Part shown: piece after piece, positions 1 to 5,813 of the stretch
Numbering within the stretch: the stretch's first letter is position 1
How the letters are laid out: every line of letters starts with the position of its first letter
NCBI RefSeq assembly: GCF_018371055.1
Contig: NZ_JAGYZD010000095.1
Span: 1 to 6,089, forward strand
Reading direction: 5' to 3'
Length of the DNA stretch: 6,089 nucleotides
Source: Finegoldia magna
GTDB lineage: Bacteria; Bacillota; Clostridia; Tissierellales; Peptoniphilaceae
The notes under the pieces: model-generated
Database searches by the model: none
What the model saw: the letters and a program-made list of their open reading frames with translations, nothing else
Told to the model about the DNA's origin: nothing
Program-made: the position numbers and the translations under genes

Positions 1-1
1 A

Positions 2-358
2 ATTTTTTGGTTACCAGCACAAGTATTTTCAAAACAGTTACTTGGTTTATTTAAAGTAAGTCAGGATATAATTTCAAGCGGAGTTAATAATTTCAGAATA
101 TTCTATTCAGTATTTATTCTTTATGGAATTATGATTATGACAATAACTTTTTTTCAAGCGATTGGGGATGGGAAAAAAGCTGGAATGATTGTAATGCTAA
201 GGCAGTTAATACTACTTGTTCCAGCCTTACTTATATTGCCAAGAATATTTGGAGCAGGGGCTGTTTGGTGGACAGAACCAGTTGTAGATTTTACTATGAT
301 AATGGTAGGTTTAGCAATGCAAGCCAAGGCTCTTTCAAATATGAATGTAAATAATTAA
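2..358 (+). CDS. MATE family efflux transporter, C-terminal part (5' truncated by window edge)
   Basis: The frame is open from base 2 to a TAA at 356-358 and gives 118 residues with no start needed, so the gene begins outside the window. MATE proteins are 12-helix inner-membrane antiporters of about 450 residues that expel cationic drugs or metabolites using H+ or Na+ gradients; this would be roughly the last quarter. The fragment shows a helix ending in TFFQAIGDGKKAG, a hydrophobic helix with a proline (LILLVPALLILPRIFGAGAVW), and a last helix before a short polar tail. The F-Q-A-x-G-x-G-K-K/R-x-G segment followed by R-Q-x-x-L-L-x-P is typical of the C-terminal half of MATE/NorM/MepA-like exporters, as is the G-A-x-x-V-W-W-T-x-P-V-x-D-F stretch. 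The ECF importer starts 59 bases downstream on the same strand with no terminator seen between, so co-transcription is possible. The substrate cannot be judged. Confidence is high for the family, low for any specific drug. Confidence 0.88.
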   Translation: MFWLPAQVFSKQLLGLFKVSQDIISSGVNNFRIFYSVFILYGIMIMTITFFQAIGDGKKAGMIVMLRQLILLVPALLILPRIFGAGAVWWTEPVVDFTMIMVGLAMQAKALSNMNVNN

Positions 359-406
359 AAATAAAATAATGAGAAAAAACAAAAATACCAGAAGAATTTA
401 TTTATT

Positions 407-413
407 AGGAGGT
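407..413 (+). promoter_or_regulatory. Strong ribosome binding site for the S component gene
   Basis: AGGAGGT is a full match to the anti-Shine-Dalgarno core and ends five bases before the ATG at 418. It fixes that start and is the strongest site in the ECF cluster, fitting the first gene of a translationally coupled set. Confidence 0.8.
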
Positions 414-417
414 TAAA

Positions 418-1002
418 ATGGATAATAAAAAATTAAAAGTAAAAGATTTAGTAAGCATCGGTGTTTTTGGCGTAATTTATTTCGCCTTGCTGTTTGGAAT
501 TGGCATGATGGGCATGATTCCGATATTGTTTTTAATATACCCGACAGTATTAGCCATAGTTGCAGGGACTGTAGTTATGTTATTTATGACAAAGGTTCAA
601 AAACCATGGGCATTATTTATATTCGGTATGATATCACCTCTTGTGATGTTTGCTTCTGGTCATACTTACGTCGTTGTAGTTTTATCGCTTATAGTAATGA
701 TAATAGCAGAATTAATTAGAAAGATTGGTAATTATAATTCCTTTAAATACAATATGCTTTCTTACGCAGTTTTTAGTATATGGATATGCAGCTCTATGAT
801 GCAAATGCTTTTAGCAAAAGAAAAATATTTGGAAATGTCTATTGAAATGATGGGAAAAGATTATGTTGACGCAATGGAAAAACTAATAACATATCCTCAC
901 ATGGCCTTAGTAGCCTTAGGTGCTTTTCTAGGAGGAATAATTGGAGCATATATAGGCAAGGCTCTATTGAAAAAACACTTTGAAAAAGCAGGCATTGTAT
1001 AA
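418..1002 (+). CDS. ECF transporter S component, MptD / Trep_Strep family
   Basis: This is a 194-residue integral membrane protein, the usual length for an S component, with about six hydrophobic segments (approximately residues 11-30, 33-57, 64-80, 83-101, 112-133 and 160-182). The start is set by the AGGAGGT site at 407-413. S components bind the vitamin or other micronutrient and dock on EcfT and the ATPases for uptake. The K-V-K-D-L-V-x-I-G-x-F-G-V-I-Y-F amino end, the G-M-x-P-I-L-F-L-x-Y-P segment in helix 2, and the tail G-A-x-I-G-K-A-L-L-K-K-H-F-E-K-A-G-I resemble the MptD family of putative S components (Trep_Strep family). Its dedicated EcfT and fused ATPase follow with a 1-base overlap, so this is a group I system (own module). 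The ligand of this family is not established, and no riboswitch was seen upstream to suggest one. Family assignment is from recognition only, not from a search. Confidence 0.85.
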   Translation: MDNKKLKVKDLVSIGVFGVIYFALLFGIGMMGMIPILFLIYPTVLAIVAGTVVMLFMTKVQKPWALFIFGMISPLVMFASGHTYVVVVLSLIVMIIAELIRKIGNYNSFKYNMLSYAVFSIWICSSMMQMLLAKEKYLEMSIEMMGKDYVDAMEKLITYPHMALVALGAFLGGIIGAYIGKALLKKHFEKAGIV

Positions 1003-1691
1003 TGCCTACCTTTTCTTCAAATGCTCCCTTTAATCCCAATCCAATAAGTAAGATATTAGTAGTATTTCTTACAGGATTAACTGTTGCGCATAGCATAAAC
1101 ATCCGTTTTGAACTAGCGATTGTTTGTCTTATTGGTATTTTGTTTTATTTGAATGGGTACAAAAAAACACTTTTTAAATGGATAATTTTATGTATAGCAT
1201 TATATTCTTTACCTAATTTTATGATTCTATCTACACTAAACCCGATACTTAAGATGTTTTTAAGTATACCTATAGTATTTAGAATGTTTTTATTGCCATT
1301 TATGGCAGCAAGCCTCATGATAAAGACATCTGATGTAGGTGCAATAATTTCGTCGATGGATAAGCTTAAAATTCCAAAAAATCTTTCCATACCTATTGCA
1401 GTTATGTTTAGATTTTTCCCATCTTTTAAAGAGGAGAAGAAAAACATCAAAATGGCTATGAGAGTAAGGGGGATAAATTTTAAAAACCCAATCAAATATC
1501 TTGAATATGTTTCAGTACCACTACTAATTATATCTTCAAACATTGCAGATGACATTGCAAAAGCAGCAGAAACAAAGGCGATAGAAAATCCAATTGCCAA
1601 GACCAGATATATCAGTGTAAAGATACAGCTAATTGATTTTGTTTATGTTTTCGTAGTTGCTGGACTTATTGTGGGAGGCTTAATATGGTAG
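1002..1691 (+). CDS. ecfT: ECF transporter transmembrane component EcfT (CbiQ-like)
   Basis: This 229-residue membrane protein is the scaffold that couples ATP hydrolysis by the ATPases to toppling of the S component. It has hydrophobic segments near residues 17-29, 36-50, 57-76, 85-106 and 211-228. Between them lies a long amphipathic cytoplasmic region holding the coupling motifs. R-F-F-P-S-F-K-E-E (137-145) and M-R-V-R-G (153-157) match the first Arg-containing coupling motif of EcfT. The second, at about 188-197 (A-A-E-T-K-A-I-E-N-P), sits in the right place but has Lys-Ala where Arg-Gly is common. The ATG overlaps the stop of the S component (TAATG) and has no clear RBS of its own, which implies translational coupling. 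Its 3' end overlaps the ATPase gene by 7 bases. The length is slightly short of the roughly 250-270 residues common in EcfT but within the range of dedicated modules. Confidence 0.88.
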   Translation: MPTFSSNAPFNPNPISKILVVFLTGLTVAHSINIRFELAIVCLIGILFYLNGYKKTLFKWIILCIALYSLPNFMILSTLNPILKMFLSIPIVFRMFLLPFMAASLMIKTSDVGAIISSMDKLKIPKNLSIPIAVMFRFFPSFKEEKKNIKMAMRVRGINFKNPIKYLEYVSVPLLIISSNIADDIAKAAETKAIENPIAKTRYISVKIQLIDFVYVFVVAGLIVGGLIW

Positions 1692-3049
1692 AAATAAAAA
1701 ATTTAAGTCTTGATTATGGAAAAGAACATATATTGGACGATATATCACTATCCATATCCGAGGGAGAGTGTGTGCTATTTACAGGAAAAAGCGGAAGCGG
1801 TAAGTCATCTTTAATAAATTCTATCAACGGACTAGCTGTAAGGTATGATAACGCAAAAACAAAGGGCGAAATAATTATTGATGGTAAAAATATAAAAGAG
1901 TTGGAGCTTTATCAAATCTCAATGCTTGTCTCAACTGTTTTTCAAAATCCTAAGACATATTTCTTTAATGTTAATACGACATTAGAATTATTGTTTTATT
2001 TAGAAAATATTGGACTTGCAAGAGAAGAGATGGACAGGCGTTTAAAGGACATGCTTGAAATATTCCCGATAAAAAATCTTTTGAATAGAAATATATTTAA
2101 TCTATCCGGCGGTGAAAAACAAATTCTTTGCATTGCTGCTTCTTATATAGCGGGCACAAAGATTATAGTTATGGATGAGCCTTCATCAAATTTGGATATT
2201 AAAAGCATAAGTGTTTTGACACAAATGCTTAAAATACTAAAAGAAAAAGGCATAAGCATAATTGTAGCAGAGCATAGAATTTATTATTTGATGGACATAG
2301 TTGATCGTGTATTTTTGATAGATAAAGGCAAACTTAAAAAAACTTATACAAGAAGTGAATTTTTAAAGTTTGATAAAAATGAATTGAACGCTCTAAGTTT
2401 AAGGGATAAAGAATTAAGCAAATTAGAAGTTCCTTATTTAAAAGAAGGCGGAGAATATCAGATAAAAAATCTTAGCTACAAATTTACTGATGATGAGTGT
2501 TTAAGTATAAAAGACATCTCATTTAAGCTTGGAAAAATTTATGGCATAATAGGATCCAATGGACGTGGAAAGTCAACGCTTTTAAGATGTTTAATAGGTC
2601 TTGAGAAAAAATCAAAAGAAGAAATATACTTTAAGGGAGAAAAACTATCTAAAAAAGATAGACTGAAAAACTCCTCGCTTGTTATGCAAGATGTAAATCA
2701 TCAATTATTTACAGATGAAGTATTCAAAGAACTCAGTCTAGGGGTTAAAAATTTCGATGAAGAAAAGGCAAAAAATATTTTAAAAGATTTAGGCTTATAC
2801 GAGTTTATTGAAAGGCATCCTATGAGCTTATCGGGAGGTCAAAAGCAAAGACTTGCAATAGCGTCCATAATGTGTAAAGACTCTACTTTTATTTACTATG
2901 ATGAGCCAACTAGCGGCATGGATTATGCTAATATGATAAAAATATCTGAACTGATTAAAAAATATAGAAATAAAGATAAAATAATTTTTATTGTTTCCCA
3001 TGATATAGAATTTTTAAATGAAGTGGCAGATGAGATTTTTGAATTGTAA
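1685..3049 (+). CDS. ECF transporter ATPase, two fused ABC domains (EcfA-A' type)
   Basis: One 454-residue chain carries both cytoplasmic ATPase domains that power the ECF importer, replacing separate EcfA1 and EcfA2. Domain 1 (about 1-225): Walker A G-K-S-G-S-G-K-S-S at 34-42, Q-loop Gln87, signature L-S-G-G-E at 140-144, Walker B ending Asp164-Glu165, D-loop S-N-L-D 168-171, switch His197. Domain 2 (about 255-454): Walker A G-S-N-G-R-G-K-S-T at 290-298, Q-loop Gln335, signature L-S-G-G-Q at 382-386, Walker B ending Asp406-Glu407, D-loop S-G-M-D 410-413, switch His439. All catalytic residues are present in both halves, so both composite ATP sites should be active. The start at 1685 has GGGAGG at 1673-1678 and lies inside the last codons of ecfT. 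The protein ends soon after the second H-loop helix, with little C-terminal extension. Cobalt/nickel-type ATPases are the alternative reading, but the MptD S component next to it argues for the general ECF class. Confidence 0.93.
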   Translation: MVEIKNLSLDYGKEHILDDISLSISEGECVLFTGKSGSGKSSLINSINGLAVRYDNAKTKGEIIIDGKNIKELELYQISMLVSTVFQNPKTYFFNVNTTLELLFYLENIGLAREEMDRRLKDMLEIFPIKNLLNRNIFNLSGGEKQILCIAASYIAGTKIIVMDEPSSNLDIKSISVLTQMLKILKEKGISIIVAEHRIYYLMDIVDRVFLIDKGKLKKTYTRSEFLKFDKNELNALSLRDKELSKLEVPYLKEGGEYQIKNLSYKFTDDECLSIKDISFKLGKIYGIIGSNGRGKSTLLRCLIGLEKKSKEEIYFKGEKLSKKDRLKNSSLVMQDVNHQLFTDEVFKELSLGVKNFDEEKAKNILKDLGLYEFIERHPMSLSGGQKQRLAIASIMCKDSTFIYYDEPTSGMDYANMIKISELIKKYRNKDKIIFIVSHDIEFLNEVADEIFEL

Positions 3050-3221
3050 AATAGATCCTGTTAAACATGTCTATAGAACTGGGAGAGTATTTAAAAATTT
3101 AAAAGAAATTTTTATAGCAAGCATAATTATTCTTTTAGTTGCTATTTACTGGGCCTTTGACAAAAATATTAGGAAGCTTCCAGCAATTAATAATTTAAAT
3201 GAGGCGTTTAAAGAAAAATAA
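3018..3221 (+). CDS. Small hypothetical protein with one membrane helix
   Basis: This 67-codon frame overlaps the last 32 bases of the ATPase gene in another frame. I do not recognise it. The first 30 residues are basic, and a hydrophobic run (F-I-A-S-I-I-I-L-L-V-A-I-Y-W-A-F, about residues 32-47) predicts one helix, followed by a polar Lys/Asn-rich tail. The start is uncertain: ATG at 3018 and ATG at 3030 are both in frame and neither has a convincing Shine-Dalgarno sequence, so translation would have to be coupled to the ATPase stop. The stop is about 13 bases before the IS end at 3235, so the IS did not truncate it as read. It may be a real small membrane protein, the leftover of a decayed longer gene, or a chance frame. 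The hydrophobic run argues mildly against pure chance. In an AT-rich genome a frame this long is not rare. Confidence 0.3.
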   Translation: MKWQMRFLNCKIDPVKHVYRTGRVFKNLKEIFIASIIILLVAIYWAFDKNIRKLPAINNLNEAFKEK

Positions 3222-3234
3222 TAATAAATACAGA

Positions 3235-3258
3235 TGTGAACCGACCCCAAAAGTTAGA
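3235..3258 (+). repeat. Left terminal inverted repeat of the IS remnant
   Basis: The segment begins TG and contains CCGACCCCAAAAGTTAGA, resembling the ends of IS3-family (IS150 group) elements that their transposase binds. It lies 35 bases or more upstream of the OrfA start, as expected for a left end. The partner repeat is absent from the window. The inner edge is approximate. Confidence 0.65.
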
Positions 3259-3273
3259 GCTAAAACTTAACTT

Positions 3274-3280
3274 AAGGAGG
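3274..3280 (+). promoter_or_regulatory. Ribosome binding site of the IS OrfA
   Basis: AAGGAGG lies 12 bases before the ATG at 3293. It decides that start over the in-frame ATG at 3236, which falls inside the terminal inverted repeat and has no such site. Confidence 0.65.
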
Positions 3281-3292
3281 TCAGTTTTTTTA

Positions 3293-3496
3293 ATGGTAGA
3301 ATATAGCACAGAATTTAAAGTGAAAGCAGTAAAAGAATATTTAGAAACAAACATATCATTTAAATATTTATCAGATAAGTACAATAAACCAAATACATGT
3401 GTGATTAAAAGGTGGATAAACGCATACAAATTTCAAGACCGTAAAGGACTAAAATCTGAAAAGAGAACAGGTATCAAAAGCAAAAAAGTGGTATAA
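3293..3496 (+). pseudogene. Truncated IS3-family transposase OrfA (helix-turn-helix protein)
   Basis: The frame gives 67 residues from the RBS-supported ATG, against roughly 100-175 for complete OrfA proteins of this group. The amino end Y-S-T-E-F-K-V-K-A-V-K-E-Y-L-E is the classic opening of IS150-type OrfA. It is followed by a helix-turn-helix at about residues 20-43 (S-F-K-Y-L-S-D-K-Y ... V-I-K-R-W-I-N-A-Y-K), which binds the IS ends. The G-L-K segment at 52-54 is where the first HTH unit normally ends and a second repeat would begin; instead the frame runs into a short Lys-rich tail and a TAA at 3494-3496. No catalytic OrfB is present, so the product cannot transpose. At most it could bind related IS ends and interfere with other copies in the genome, which is speculation. 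Confidence 0.75.
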
Positions 3497-3504
3497 TATA
3501 GATG
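3489..3504 (+). promoter_or_regulatory. Extended -10 promoter for the enzyme operon
   Basis: TGGTATAAT at 3489-3497 is a perfect TGn plus TATAAT extended -10 element, predicting initiation around 3503-3505 and a leader of about 27 bases. No good TTGACA-like -35 box sits 16-18 bases upstream, which extended -10 promoters can tolerate. The element overlaps the stop codon of the broken IS OrfA. There is no other obvious promoter before the methyltransferase gene. Confidence 0.6.
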
Positions 3505-3519
3505 AGAATATATATCAAT

Positions 3520-3524
3520 AGGAG
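3520..3524 (+). promoter_or_regulatory. Ribosome binding site of the methyltransferase gene
   Basis: AGGAG lies six bases before the ATG at 3531 and supports that start as the first cistron of the operon. Confidence 0.65.
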
Positions 3525-3530
3525 AATGAA

Positions 3531-4139
3531 ATGTTTAAGCGTTTTTTTGAAAATTTTAGAAAACCGAAAGACAATTTTGGCGGCAGATTTATGTTAAAAA
3601 GTATGAATAAAGGACATGAAAAATTGGCAAGTTGGGGAAGGTCTTACATAAATATGGAAAACGATTATATTGTCCTAGATTTGGGCTGCGGCGGCGGTGC
3701 TAACATAAAATATTTTTTAACTAAAGCAAAAAAAGTTTACGGTATTGACCATTCAGAAACAAGTGTAAAGATGGCTAGTGAGATAAATAAAGAAGCGATT
3801 GAGTCAGGAAGATGCGAGATTTCATTGGGAGACGTAAGAAGCCTTCCTTTTGAAGATGAATCCATAGATATCGTCACAGCATTTGAAACTATTTATTTTT
3901 GGAATGATATAGAAGAATGTTTCAAAGAAATTTATCGTGTGCTTAAAAAGGGCGGACAATTTTTAATATGCAATGAAGTATCATCTATGAAAAGAAGAGA
4001 TGTAAAAAAATTAGCACAGATGATAGAAATGGAAGTATACACACCCTACGACTTAACAAAAATGCTTGGAAAATTGGGATTTAATTTTGAATATCATTTA
4101 GATAGAAAACAACAAGTCGTATTTATCGCAAGAAAATAG
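3531..4139 (+). CDS. Class I SAM-dependent methyltransferase
   Basis: This 202-residue soluble protein has a full Rossmann-type methyltransferase core. Motif I is V-L-D-L-G-C-G-G-G-A-N at 48-58, with Asp50 and the glycine-rich loop that binds S-adenosylmethionine. G-I-D (71-73) ends strand 2, with Asp73 expected to hold the ribose hydroxyls. G-D-V-R-S-L-P-F-E-D (100-109) is the adenine-contacting loop, I-D-I-V-T-A-F-E-T-I-Y-F-W (112-124) is strand 4 with the active-site edge, and E-I-Y-R-V-L-K-K-G-G (133-142) is the usual motif III turn. This is the Methyltransf_11/25 type found in small-molecule methylases, including UbiE-like enzymes, but the substrate cannot be inferred. The 30-40 residue N-terminal cap, rich in Phe, Lys and Gly, probably covers the substrate pocket. 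It is first in the operon behind the extended -10 promoter; the next gene begins 27 bases after its stop. Confidence 0.9.
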   Translation: MFKRFFENFRKPKDNFGGRFMLKSMNKGHEKLASWGRSYINMENDYIVLDLGCGGGANIKYFLTKAKKVYGIDHSETSVKMASEINKEAIESGRCEISLGDVRSLPFEDESIDIVTAFETIYFWNDIEECFKEIYRVLKKGGQFLICNEVSSMKRRDVKKLAQMIEMEVYTPYDLTKMLGKLGFNFEYHLDRKQQVVFIARK

Positions 4140-4156
4140 ATAAGATAAAGAAAGGC

Positions 4157-4161
4157 AAGGA
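4157..4161 (+). promoter_or_regulatory. Ribosome binding site of the ATC hydrolase-like gene
   Basis: AAGGA ends five bases before the ATG at 4167 and supports that start. A second purine-rich AAAGG lies just upstream at 4151-4155. Confidence 0.5.
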
Positions 4162-4166
4162 TAAAA

Positions 4167-4793
4167 ATGAAATATCACAGTTTTTATTTCTATCAGTTTC
4201 AATATCCTATGAAAAAAGTTTTGGTGGAAAAATATGGAAGAAAGTATGCTAGGGATATCCTCAAAAAAAGCAAAAAAATTTATCGAAAACTAGTAGAAGA
4301 AGCAGATGATATCGGAGATGATAATCCAATGGCATACAATGAGATGTTCGCTCTTGTATTTGTTGCACCATATTTAGCAAGCGAAAAAGAAATTGCACCA
4401 GAGACCATACAGGAAATGATGCGTCGCTCTCTGTATTTTGTCAAATGGTTTTTTTCATTAACTAATCTAAATACTAAGAGAGGAAAAGAGGCTAATAAGA
4501 AAAATATAGTTAAGTATTATAAATGGTATACAGAAGAAAAAGAAAAACTCTATCCCACATCGTTTAAGGTCGATTTTGAGGGAGAACCATATGAGGGCGC
4601 TTGTTATTACAGAATTACTCGTTGCCCTATTTGCACATACACTAAAAAACTTGGGGTACATGAATTAATGCCGCTATTCTGTGAATTGGATGAGGTTATG
4701 ATAAGTCTTCAACATGGAGTTTTGCATAGAAAAGGCACGATAGCAAATGGAGCAGATTGCTGTGATTATTTTATCACAGGTGATAGAGAATGA
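4167..4793 (+). CDS. L-2-amino-thiazoline-4-carboxylic acid hydrolase-like protein
   Basis: This 208-residue protein with no signal peptide resembles the ATC hydrolase family. The name comes from a Pseudomonas enzyme that opens the thiazoline ring of L-ATC on the way to L-cysteine; most family members are uncharacterised and may do something else. The N-terminal two thirds are helical and charged. The conserved part is C-terminal: R-C-P-I-C (152-156), L-F-C-E-L-D-E (170-176), an H-x-x-x-H pair at His183/His187, and G-A-D-C-C-D-Y (195-201). The many Cys (146, 153, 156, 172, 198, 199) and His residues suggest a metal site or a Cys nucleophile, which is inference. Family proteins often sit next to SAM methyltransferase genes, as here. 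The ATG at 4167 has AAGGA five bases upstream. True substrate is unknown; confidence is good for the family and low for literal ATC hydrolysis. Confidence 0.75.
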   Translation: MKYHSFYFYQFQYPMKKVLVEKYGRKYARDILKKSKKIYRKLVEEADDIGDDNPMAYNEMFALVFVAPYLASEKEIAPETIQEMMRRSLYFVKWFFSLTNLNTKRGKEANKKNIVKYYKWYTEEKEKLYPTSFKVDFEGEPYEGACYYRITRCPICTYTKKLGVHELMPLFCELDEVMISLQHGVLHRKGTIANGADCCDYFITGDRE

Positions 4794-4861
4794 ACCAATG
4801 TTATATGAATAAGAAATTGGTAAAGTTTGTGATTAATTTATTATTATTGGAGTAGAATAAA

Positions 4862-5800
4862 ATGAGCTTAACTTATAAAATTGCATCGACAATTGTAAGA
4901 CTTATCGGAGTCAAAAAAATGTTTTTAAAGAACAAAGAAGAGATGCTTAAGTATGCAAAAGGTGAAAATGCAAAAGTAGTATTTGATTTAGAAAAGGCAA
5001 AGGCAAGGGCTACGAGAAAGAATTATTATCTTTTTGATAGGGATGTTATGGGATACAGACTGATTTCATATCAAAAAAATCAAACGCCCGCCGACGGTGC
5101 AGTTCTTTATCTATTTGGAGGAGGAATGATTACACAACCGAATAAACTGGATTTTAAATTATCGGAAAGAATAATGGAACAAACCGGAAAAGATGTTTGG
5201 TTTTTATTTTATCCTCTTTGTTCAGAAAATGTAAAGATAGATAAGACATATGAAGTATCATTTGAAGCCTATAGGCTTATGACCGAAACTTATAAAGCAG
5301 AAAATATCAGCGTCCTTGGATTTTCATCAGGAGCTTGTCTATCACTAGGGATTTTTTTGCATAACAACGCCATAGGAAGACCACTTTCAATGCCAGGCAA
5401 GATTATTTCAGTTTCTCCGGGAGGAATTCCGGATGTAACTGTCGATGAAAACAAAGAAATTTGGGAAAGAGTAAATGCACTTAACTACAAGGATGTAATG
5501 ATTGATCCGACGTACATTAAAACAGCAAGAGAAATCGCAAAAGGAGATGAAGACATACCTGAATATATGTTAGATGGAACTGTAGGAGATTTTACAGACT
5601 TTCCGAAAACATATTTTTATTACGGCGAAAATGAATGCCTCTATGCCTTTGCGCAAACCTTTAAAAAAGCAATGGAAAAATACAACGCCCCATACAAAAT
5701 TATTGTTGGAAAAGGAATGTGCCACTGTTATCCATTGGTGAGATTTTTTAGAGAAGAAAGAGAAGCACAGGATGAAATTATTGAATTGTTAGGACAATAA
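4862..5800 (+). CDS. Alpha/beta hydrolase, HSL-like (esterase/lipase type)
   Basis: This 312-residue cytoplasmic hydrolase has an alpha/beta-hydrolase_3-like layout. F-G-G-G (85-88), after the first core strand, takes the place of the H-G-G-G oxyanion-hole motif. The nucleophile elbow is G-F-S-S-G (153-157), so Ser155 is the likely nucleophile. The acid is expected in Y-Y-G-E-N-E-C-L-Y (253-261), where Glu256 or Glu258 replaces the common Asp. The catalytic base is probably His288 in G-M-C-H-C-Y-P. The first 75 or so residues form a helical cap region. The family cleaves esters, and sometimes amides or lactones, of small acyl substrates; nothing shows which here. The start at 4862 has GGAG at 4849-4852. 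The gap of 68 bases from the previous gene holds no terminator, so it is likely in the same operon. S-formylglutathione-hydrolase-type or acetyl-hydrolase functions are alternatives. Confidence 0.85.
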   Translation: MSLTYKIASTIVRLIGVKKMFLKNKEEMLKYAKGENAKVVFDLEKAKARATRKNYYLFDRDVMGYRLISYQKNQTPADGAVLYLFGGGMITQPNKLDFKLSERIMEQTGKDVWFLFYPLCSENVKIDKTYEVSFEAYRLMTETYKAENISVLGFSSGACLSLGIFLHNNAIGRPLSMPGKIISVSPGGIPDVTVDENKEIWERVNALNYKDVMIDPTYIKTAREIAKGDEDIPEYMLDGTVGDFTDFPKTYFYYGENECLYAFAQTFKKAMEKYNAPYKIIVGKGMCHCYPLVRFFREEREAQDEIIELLGQ

Positions 5801-5813
5801 TTTAGGACAGACA

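Larger units (their letters stand above)
3235..3490 (+). mobile_element. Truncated IS3/IS150-like insertion sequence, left end only
   Basis: The sequence starting at about 3235-3237 (TGTGAACCGACCCCAAAAGT, running on to TAGA) has the TG terminal dinucleotide and the GACCCCAAAAGTTAGA block typical of terminal inverted repeats of IS150-group IS3 elements. An RBS and the first part of OrfA follow in the expected order and spacing. No matching right-end repeat (the reverse complement, containing TCTAACTTTTGGGGTC) and no OrfB with a DDE domain occur downstream; unrelated enzyme genes begin at 3531. The element is therefore a dead remnant of about 250 bases. Its right boundary is approximate, placed where OrfA-like sequence runs out. 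Because the right end is missing, the target-site duplication cannot be checked. Confidence 0.75.

Noticed and set aside
359..417. Possible terminator or promoter between the MATE gene and the S component gene
   Set aside because: No stable hairpin and no -35/-10 pair at proper spacing was found; only the AGGAGGT site is clear.
839..1102. Reverse-strand 87-codon frame across the S component / EcfT junction
   Set aside because: It is a shadow of two well-supported membrane protein genes; the product has no recognisable domain and there is no RBS.
1145..1600. Reverse-strand 151-codon frame inside ecfT
   Set aside because: It lies entirely within the well-supported EcfT gene. Its hydrophobicity is the antisense reflection of membrane codons.
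3018..3050. Possible programmed +1 frameshift joining the ATPase to the small downstream frame
   Set aside because: The overlap holds no convincing slippery codon or stimulatory structure, and the ATPase already has all motifs and a natural C-terminus.
3092..3114. Perfect A/T-only inverted repeat (AAAAATTT, five-base loop, AAATTTTT)
   Set aside because: The stem holds no G-C pair, no U-tract follows, and it lies inside the small ORF. In such AT-rich DNA it is not credible as a terminator.
3236..3292. Earlier in-frame ATG at 3236 as the OrfA start
   Set aside because: It lies inside the terminal inverted repeat without an RBS, whereas ATG 3293 has AAGGAGG upstream and gives the family's typical amino end.
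3208..3429. Reverse-strand 73-codon frame across the IS end
   Set aside because: It runs antisense through the inverted repeat and OrfA start and has no family resemblance.
4790..4855. 21-codon ORF overlapping the ATC hydrolase-like stop as ATGA
   Set aside because: It is very short with no recognisable features, and its end coincides with the RBS of the next gene. Probably chance, though a coupled leader peptide cannot be excluded.
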